Source of the DNA: Gonapodya prolifera JEL478
Lineage: Eukaryota > Monoblepharomycota > Monoblepharidomycetes > Monoblepharidales > Gonapodyaceae
Assembly: GCA_001574975.1 (NCBI GenBank)
Contig: KQ965754.1
Span: 82,326-101,481, forward strand
Direction of reading: 5' to 3'
DNA: 19,156 nt
Shown: piece by piece, positions 9,070 through 16,391 of the stretch
How the letters are laid out: each line of letters opens with the position of its first letter
Numbering within the stretch: the first letter of the stretch is position 1
Position numbers and translations under genes: made by a program
The notes under the pieces: model-generated
What the model was told of the DNA's origin: nothing
The model's database searches: none
Seen by the model: the letters and a program-made list of their open reading frames with translations, nothing else

Positions 9070-12000
9070 CTACAACTTGAGCGCGGGGTCTTCTTTCGTC
9101 TCGAGCAAAATCTGCGTCTTCGCCATCTCCTCCGCTTCCTCTGGCGTGATGTGCCTGCGCGGCCCAACGAACCAGGATTTGGCCCAGAACCAGTAGACGG
9201 AGATCAGCAGCGAAACGCCGACGAGCATAATGGGAGTGAAGTTGAGATTCTCAACTGTGACGGGCATGAGCTAAGTGAAGGTGGAGAGGTGGAACGGTGG
9301 AACGGTGAGTGATGACGACACGCTACTGAGACTATTCGTGTGTTCTTACCTGTGGAAGACAAAGCAATATCACAACGTAAACCATGAAAACGATGGCAAC
9401 ATAGTTGATGAGCAACGAATATCGGCCGAGGTCTGTTCGTAGGTGATGTTATGCAAAGGAAGCAACCGTCAAAATCCGAATCCCTGATGAAAAGTCCGCA
9501 AGGACCCACTGAATCCGCTCTGCTTGAACGTATCACGCGCCCAAATAACCTTGCAAATCGTGGGCAGTGTATACGCTATGTAGGTCCCCACTGTGGAGAA
9601 GCTTGCAAAGGCGGAGACGGCGACGCTGGAGCCGAAGTGCGCGGATACCACGATCCCTGGTGTAGTGGAAGAGGCCGGGCATTAGTCGCAGCGCTCAGAA
9701 TTGTGGCGAGATGCTACGCACAGGTTACAATAGCGTGCACCCAGATGGCGCGTAAGGGCTGCTTTGTTTTGGGATGGACCCAATGAAACCATTTGGGGAT
9801 CGCACCGTCGCGAGCCCAGGCATCTACATGGTTGCAGAGAATATGATCGAGTATGCAATGAACAAATTCAGTTCGCTCATCTGCCAAACAGGTGAGAGAC
9901 TCAACATACACAGAGCGCGAGAGCCTCCGTTGTGCCCTGCCTGGATGTTCCAAACGTACTGCAAGATCATGTAAATTGTTAGGAACATTGAGACTTCCTT
10001 GTTACCCCCAGTTCCCTACGAGGACCCAGGTGTCACGGACGGAGGAGGAGAAGCTTGAGCAAACCCCTGACGCGAGTGACGGGGAGATGCAAACGGCAAA
10101 ACACACCTGTTCAAACACGCACACAAGCGACTGCTTGTATCGGCAGTTGAGGATGGCGTCCACGTCTGTAATGGAGTAGTTGAGGATGAGGATGAAGGCG
10201 TATCCGAGGATCTGAGATGCGGCAAGCGAGACGATGATCGAGCGGGAGGGCGCTGTGGATGAGTCCACGGTTTCCTGGAGGGAAGGGATGGAAATCACGG
10301 GGTTTGGGGCGTCATTGGAATTGCGGCGTTATTTGGGAAGCGGCGAGGAAATTGCCAACCTCGCTGATGTCTGTTGTTTGGGGGAAGCGGAAGCATGAGC
10401 GGGCCTCGGTCATCGAGAAAACCGTACAGTGTGATGCAAACTCACGAGCAGAGACCTGCAGCACACGCGCGAAATGACATGCAGAAAACATCGCAGAATA
10501 TACAGTGGCACAATGGTTTGGGTGAGCACCATCGCACCGTCGGGCAGAGCAAAAGTATGCTTACATCGTAACCCCAGAAACCTACACCGCACCAAAAAAA
10601 AAAAAAATAAGTGTACGTATCATCAAGTGTCCCGCCTTCCCTTCCCATCGCACGCGCGCCGTGAATACTCACACCAAATGGGCATCAAGAAACTGAGCTG
10701 GAACGCGATCGCCTTGTTGTCCCAACCGGTCTGATCGACAAAACTGCCCCACGTTTCCGCGGTGGTCGCCTTGGCAGGGGAGAGGGCGAGGAGGGGAACT
10801 GTGAATCAAACGAGAACACGTCAGTCTATGCCCAGCACCCACACCCGCTCGCAGCACCCGCGCAATCGACAAGTACACCAGCACTCACTTCCAAACACCA
10901 ACAACCCCGAGGCGATGCCAACCAGGGCCGTGTACGTGCAGTAGCGGAGGAACCGTTCACCGAGCGAGTTGCTCATGGCACCGACAAAGGCCAGCGCGCA
11001 CGCGATGGCGTACTCGGTCCCCAGGGAAGCCTTGTAGTCCGGGTGATAGATTTGGATCGCGGAGACGACGAGTGTCGAGACGGTGAGGCCCTGTGTGTGC
11101 GGTTGGTGGGAAAGGCGGTGGAGGGAGTTTTGAGGTGGGTGTTGAGTGAGTGCCGTGTGATGGGGGAGAGTGACTCACACTCGACGCGCCGCTGATGTGG
11201 AGCGCGATGATATCGAACCATCCCGTGATCCATGCCATCCCTACCGCGATGTCGATGTGGATGGACCGGACAGAATGTGAAGTATGCGACTTTTGTCAAA
11301 GGGGCAAGAGCACGTTCACACTCGACGTGCGGATCGACAAACAAGTACGTACAGGGACCCCATTCGGGAGCGGAAAGCTTGGCGGACCAATAGTAGAGAC
11401 CACCGGCTGTGGGGTAGGTTGAGCAGATCTCGGCCATCCTGCAGTGGTTTGGTGGTAGTGGTGTGTATGCAATGTGTGTTGGGGGGGGGGAATGGCGAGT
11501 GACCCATGAATGGAGACGAACGCAATGAGGGTAGTGGGAAGAAAAATGACTTACGAAAGGGCTGTCGTCATACAAAGGACCGCGATGACGGGCTGGAGGA
11601 GCAAACGGGTGACATCACTATAATCCAAGCCCCTCCCCCTTGAGAACGTACCCATCCGATAAGCATTGCTTGAGGACCGCCGGTAGTTATCTGAAGAAAG
11701 GCCGAATTAAAATAAATGGAGCACTCGTAAATCCGAGGTAGAGTTTACTTACAGCGAACGAATAGAGTGTCGCGATGGACGACACGTAGCCAATATAACC
11801 GAAACTGGTGGCCATGTTGAGTATGAATCCCCATTTCCGACTGAGCTCTTGGCCTGTTGGGTCAGTGGAGTTGGGGTTTTCGTCGACGATTGCAGGTAAA
11901 TGCGGGGAAGGGCGAGAGGGTCCGGATCAGCATGTCATAAATCGAGTAACGCGCTGTTTTGTCGAAAGCCGCGGAAAGAAACAACGTACGGTAGCCCATT

Positions 12001-12148
12001 CTTGCAAGCACGACTTCATCTGCATCGCAGAGTGCGGATTCAACGTCGAGGGGTGTACGAGGGGTGGGGAGTGGTCGGTCAGGCGAGGGGGGAATGCCGG
12101 ACAGTGATGCAGGCACTGCGCACCTGTTTCCTTGACTGATCTCGCCAT
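9070..12148 (-). CDS. Amino-acid/GABA-type permease, APC superfamily (18 exons)
   Basis: Eighteen exons keep phase throughout and give 517 residues, normal for this family. They are 12148-12124, 12019-11990, 11853-11753, 11690-11652, 11592-11555, 11438-11353, 11240-11179, 11090-10889, 10798-10673, 10581-10565, 10455-10446, 10370-10360, 10274-10107, 10015-9910, 9823-9722, 9656-9510, 9432-9350 and 9270-9070. Family marks: DEVVLARMGYRQELSRKWG at the N-terminus, SMAEICSTYPTAGGLYYW (about 78-95), AWITGWFDII, FWGYDVSAHISEETVDSSTA (about 238-254), SRALYAWARDGAIPKW (about 337-352) and FVGPRRHI near the end. These match the fungal amino acid/choline transporter family of Uga4-like carriers. The protein should be a 12-segment plasma- or vacuolar-membrane proton-coupled importer. 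The substrate cannot be read from sequence; GABA, another amino acid, or choline is possible. The acceptor of exon 14 (10016-10017 rather than 9998-9999) and the weak GTTGGC donor after exon 12 are the least certain choices. Confidence 0.9.
10360..10581 (-). other. Three consecutive micro-exons (17, 10 and 11 nt) of the permease gene
   Basis: Exons 10581-10565 (17 nt), 10455-10446 (10 nt) and 10370-10360 (11 nt) encode, in order, FWGYD, VSA plus the first base of His, and the rest of His with ISE. Flanking introns are 91, 109, 75 and 85 nt. Phases run 1-0-1-0 without conflict. The joined sequence restores the conserved GYD...AHxSEET motif of the transporter family, which no longer exon in this stretch provides. 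Donors are GTGAGT, GTAAGC, GTGAGT and the weak GTTGGC. Confidence 0.85.
10594..10607. repeat. A14 homopolymer (T14 on the coding strand) in a permease intron
   Basis: On the minus strand the T-run ends about 12 nt before the GTAG acceptor of the 17-nt micro-exon, where a polypyrimidine tract could help recognition of a very short exon. Homopolymers this long are also prone to length error. Confidence 0.7.
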
Positions 12149-12556
12149 CGTCAGACAGGTTATTCAACGCAGCAGCGAGGTGGCCGTGCAGGTACGCGAG
12201 GGAGGATAAGAGAGGACAATAAGAGGGCGGCGCTTGGCGGTCCGCGCGGGAGGCGGAGGCACTTGATTTTTGGGCCACCCCCACAACCGCCGATCGGACC
12301 CCCGCGAGGAGGAACAATTCCATTGTTACTTGAATAAGGCCCGCAGCGCTCGACGGTTAGAAAAATCATACTTCCTTTTGTGACTTCTCGTAGGGTTAAT
12401 GGTTGGATTTGCCATCTCAGTATCCGTGACTCGGGTGCGTTACATCGACCAAGGTCGATCGGGAGGCTGGACTGAACGGTTTTCGATCGTTTCCCCACAT
12501 TTGTGGAGTTGGAGTACACGAGATTCCGTGCCATCACTTTGGATTCCCTGAATTAA
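12149..12556. promoter_or_regulatory. Divergent promoter region: permease (-) and oxygenase-like pseudogene (+)
   Basis: 408 bp between two divergent start codons, with no supported gene. A GATAAG element at 12205-12210 sits 57 bp upstream of the permease ATG. No TATA box is evident. Sequence nearer 12340-12440 is AT-richer than the GC-rich stretch adjoining the permease. Confidence 0.45.
12205..12210 (+). promoter_or_regulatory. GATAAG motif, possible GATA-factor (nitrogen regulation) site
   Basis: Fungal nitrogen-regulatory GATA factors bind HGATAR, and amino-acid and GABA permease genes are classic targets. The base before GATAAG here is G, which is outside the strict H position. A single 6-mer is expected often by chance, so this is only a candidate suggested by the gene it precedes. 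Confidence 0.25.
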
Positions 12557-14175
12557 ATGGCAAATGTACCCTTTCCCAAGCTCGCACGGGGCGACGGCGC
12601 TTCCCCCATTCCCGAGGTCTCATCCGGTCAAATTTCCGTTCAGACCGGACGTTGATCCTTGCGCAAGGTCTTTGACCCAAAGACCCACCTGGACGTTGTA
12701 CCACCAGAGTTTGTAGTTGCCCTCAACTTCAAGCGCTGGACCCTCGAGGAGCTACCCGAAGACCCAAAGGAATGGCCCGGTCTTAGCTACTGAGCGATGC
12801 AGGCGTCGATGCAATAAGGTGATTTACGCCGACGCCAAGCCCATATAGCTAAATTGAAACCATATTACCACCCCGTTTCCCGAGAAATTGTTCGCAGAAC
12901 CCGTGAAGTGGCACCGCACATTGTCCACCGTTCAGACCTCATTCCAGAAAGCTACGTGAGTACATTATATTTGCGTCCGATATACAGCAATTCTTCCCTT
13001 CAATGAATTACGTTATGCAGCGCGGTCTTGCGTACGTTTCGCCTTTCATTCGAGAATTCAACAGGCACCTAGCAGTGCTCAATGTTTTGTCTCGCTTTGC
13101 CGTGGATCAGAGTGGGTGGAACGTCACTTTGTCTACATTCTTACGCTGAATAATCCGCAATGGTACCAGATTCTTTGCTACTGAATTACTCACACACCAA
13201 CTTCGGAGCGATTGGATCAGCGAAGGTAAGCTGTTCTTCCCTTGTTTGGAGAATACAAACCGAGAGCACTCACTCCATCCCATTCGCATTGCAGAACGTC
13301 GTTGGGTGGCACTTTGACAGTGTTCAATGTAGGTTGCCTAGGGGCACCACGCAACAAACACATGCTTTCCTCGTCAGACGTCACCGTTACCATTCTTCTG
13401 ACAGCACAGACATGCGAGGTGGTTCCCTGCGCGTGATCTCAAAACCCGTCGAAGAGGCCACTGCCTTCTTTCTTGCCGAGAAAACCGGCACACGACCACC
13501 TCTCGGAAAAGAGGATGGTGTGCTTATCCTGGAAAGTGCTGGCGCATCCTCATGCAGGGAGGATTGTTCTGGCACCAAGTCACGCCTGTGCTGTCTGTAA
13601 GTCGGGTGTTGTGGTACCAGTGATTACCGTAACCTTGATCGAATGCCTGTTATAGGCTCCCGAACCTCGCATAACCTGCATCAACAGCTATCAGTCGCGC
13701 AGTATTTTTTCAGGCACGACTGCGTTCAACGGCCGCGACAATTTTACGCGTTATAAGTACTTTGGTGCGATGGATGAGGCTGACGTCGCTCGTGAGTATT
13801 GAGCACAGAACAGAACAGGACTAACGATCATTTGGTGCAACAACAGCGCTCGAGTATGCGATTTACAAATCGTGGAGAGTGCAAACCATTCTCAACATGC
13901 TCGCTGATGGAACCGTTCCATTCTCCGAGGACAAGTCAATAGTAAGCGACCGCATGTCTTGACGTTTTTATGCAGGGGATTCAATTAGCCTACATTAACG
14001 ACGCCTCACGCTTTCCCCACGCTTTCAGATCGTGTCCGTGCTGGACGGTGCTATCGCGGAGCTCAAGCAGTGCAAGGAGAGTCTCGAGTCGGTCGAAAAT
14101 CAGTTCAGTACTCCACAGAAGCGTGCAAAGTGGGACGAGGCGACGGCTTTGAGGGCGAAAGGCGTGCGTCTTTAA
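12557..14175 (+). pseudogene. Fe(II)/2-oxoglutarate-type oxygenase-like gene, broken in its 5' half
   Basis: The frame starts at ATG 12557 and continues past an in-frame TGA (12653-12655) into FDPKTHLDVVPPEFVVALNF. It then hits TAC-TGA at 12788-12793, where one missing base would continue as LSDAGVDAI. More shifts are needed near 12820-12850, 13100-13160, 13400 and 13515. The fold signature survives: HTNFGAIGSAK, then WHFDSVQYVTVTILL with the HxD metal ligands (His 13310-13312, Asp 13316-13318). The distal His is in LFWHQVTPV (13573-13575), and a 2-oxoglutarate-type Arg is in EPRITCINSY (13668-13670). Introns in this half are canonical: 12956-13020, 13226-13294, 13329-13377, 13597-13655, 13792-13846 and 13942-14028. 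The 3' exons from 13656 are undamaged and end in a Lys/Glu-rich helix. The substrate is unknown. Related hypothetical fungal Fe2OG proteins are common, but I cannot name a characterised one. Confidence 0.65.
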
Positions 14176-14247
14176 GCTAGTGAGAAGCATGTTCTTATAT
14201 GGGCGAGTGAGAGCTTGCAGCAGTTTGCTTGTCATACGTTACATGCG

Positions 14248-14265
14248 ATGAAAAGGATAGTCTAC
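14248..14265 (+). repeat. 18-bp sequence atgaaaaggatagtctac, copy 2
   Basis: Identical to 8737-8754. This copy lies 39-56 nt upstream of the SWT1-like start codon at 14304, in the same orientation as that gene. Confidence 0.6.
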
Positions 14266-14303
14266 ACTTTCATTGGAACCACGGGCTCATTTTTCGTCGA
14301 AAA

Positions 14304-16291
14304 TGCCAATCTTGGCTCCCCCATCGACTCACAGAGATGATGACATTGACTACATGGATATCGACGAGGACCAGATCCCTACAATCACGGCGGAACTGGC
14401 CAGTTTCCGGACATTGAAACTTCCCAATCTCCCCCGTGCTCGTCCAATATCAACGCCTCACGATCCCAATCGATATCTCTGCCATACACCAATCTATCTA
14501 CATTCAATTATGTGGCGCTGATTGTCCTCGATACGAACCTGTTGATTTCGAAGCTGGGTTTCCTATCACAACTTCTAGTGCTCATCGAATCGTTCGGAAT
14601 GGCCCTCGTGGGTGCGCTTTCTTTCTCAGTCGCAACAAAGGGTTCAAAAACCTGTTTTTGTGCTCAGATAATACCGTGGTGTGTCGTCCAGGAACTCGAC
14701 GATATCAAATCAAGAAAATCTCACCTCGGGCCTCTGGCACGTTCTGCGACTTCGTTTCTCCTCAATGCATTTCGTGCGGATCAAGGTTCGCAAGTTGCCC
14801 ACTTGTCACTCGACGGCGGCACGCGTCACCCCATCGAAGATTCGGGGACAGCAGGTGTCGGAGTTTGTGGAGACACCGGAACGTCTGCCAAATAATGACG
14901 ATCGAATATTGGACTGCTGCCGATACTTTCAAAACAATTTCAATCGCGAGACGAGAATATGCCTGGACATACCGGTACTTCTGCGTCTATTGACCGTCGG
15001 CGAGGAGATCTTCCTAATGATGATAGGCATTCCCTGACAACAGCACTGCTCACACTGGACAAGAACCTCGCCCTGAAGGCGAAAATACATGGTGTTCGTA
15101 TCTACCAAGAATTCACCACCCGACGGGATTTGTTGGAGGACTTATCCCAAACCCACTCTGCACTTGCCTCAACTCCACGCTCGACACACAAAGGACAATC
15201 ACACAACCTCAGTGGGTCATCCCAGGACAACCAGTCTTGGTCCAGTCATCATGATATTGTTGATGACATGGATGTCGAGGACACTTATTCCATGGGACCG
15301 TCGACCGTCGACCATCAACCACATCACGCGCAATACGACTGTCCCCCCTCCCAAGACTATCGTCCTTACGCCAACTCACTCCAACAACCGCTACCATCAT
15401 AACCTTGCCCATGACGCGGCCACCATAGCCACCAGCAAAACTACCTATCACCCACTGTCTTCAATACTTGAACTTCTCCCCTCCTTGCTCACCCCGCCAC
15501 TGACAGAAAGCCTTCAGAGACCACGAACGTTTCCTTGGTACCTCACATCACCTCGAAAACTCCCTTGGTCAATGTCAGATCTCGTCAACATTTTCGAACG
15601 GTATTGGGTTTCCGACTTTCGCCAGATATATCCACCACATTTTCGGGACAAAGTACTGAAAAGGATCAAGGATGCGTCTTCAGCCCAATCCAGAAATATC
15701 AATTACGTTCAATAGAGCACGACAGACCAATTGATGCAGATGATTGTTGATCTTCAGGACTTGACCGGTATCATTGCTCGCACAGATCTCGGCTTTCACT
15801 CAAAAGTGTCGAACTTGCTGCTCTCTGCCAAAGATGCAGTTCTGGGGCGATCAAGATGGGACGATATTGGGCTTGGAATTGAAGCTTTGGCGACAGAGGC
15901 AATGCAGAGGGAACGGTCTGGACGTGGAAATGGATGGGACGGTGAAGAATCGCAAGTCTCCGCCGCCGTTTCTTCACGTCATGATCAATCTCGGTCTTTT
16001 CCGGGATCAGGAAGTGACTTTCCATCTCATGGCAGTGGAAACTCCTCCACCATAATCTGTCGGAATCTGTCTTCCCCGAAGTTTTTGGGGGCGGCGGTGG
16101 GACGGATAGAATCAGTTCATTCGCCTAACATCTAAAACTCTTCCCGAGGCGACCACTCAATGGACCAAGATGTTGGATCCCCTCCTCAAGTTCCTCGAGC
16201 GGGTGAGGGTTGGGATGGATATGGTTGGACGTGACCGAACAAAATCGCCCACACTAATCCGTCACATTAATAGTCCGATAAGATAGTGTAG
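14304..16291 (+). pseudogene. SWT1: SWT1-like PIN-domain RNA endonuclease gene with several frame breaks
   Basis: Swt1 is a nuclear PIN-domain endonuclease tied to mRNP quality control at the nuclear pore. PIN signatures are visible: VALIVLDTNLLISKLGFLSQ with the first catalytic Asp (14530-14532), IIPWCVVQELDDIKSRKS, LARSATSFLLNAFR, RLPNNDDRILDCCRYF and ALLTLDKNLALKAKIHGV. A helical C-terminal part follows (WSMSDLVNIFERYW), then KTLPEATTQWTKMLDPLLKF. A 71-nt intron (16203-16273, branch CACTAATC) leads to a six-codon last exon ending at TAG 16289-16291. A 60-nt intron at 14608-14667 is likely because it closes the gap between two PIN blocks. Blocks lie in different frames: shifts are needed near 14448, 14780-14815, 14990-15050 and about 15400, and a TAG at 15713-15715 interrupts a frame that stays coding-like after it. 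Some could be missed introns, but no GT-AG pairs of fitting phase were found. Confidence 0.65.
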
Positions 16292-16391
16292 CTGCACATG
16301 TATTTGCTTTGTCCAAACAGTGTTGATTTTCCTGCATGAGTCGGATAAATTTGCTGCACGCTCACCGCTTCCAACACGTGAAGGCACCATC

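Noticed and set aside
9285-9306. Short tandem repeat gtggaacg x2
   Set aside because: It lies inside a permease intron, has only two short copies, and shows no sign of function.
9714-9953. Apparent frameshift in the permease before DAWARDGAIPKW
   Set aside because: An intron 9824-9909 with a GTATGT donor and CATGTAG acceptor joins SRAL to YAWARDG in phase, so no lesion is needed.
16320-16391. Start of the ABC transporter at an upstream alternative codon near 16320
   Set aside because: The extra N-terminal residues have no family support, and the ATG at 16392 with [16 protein letters not shown] fits better.
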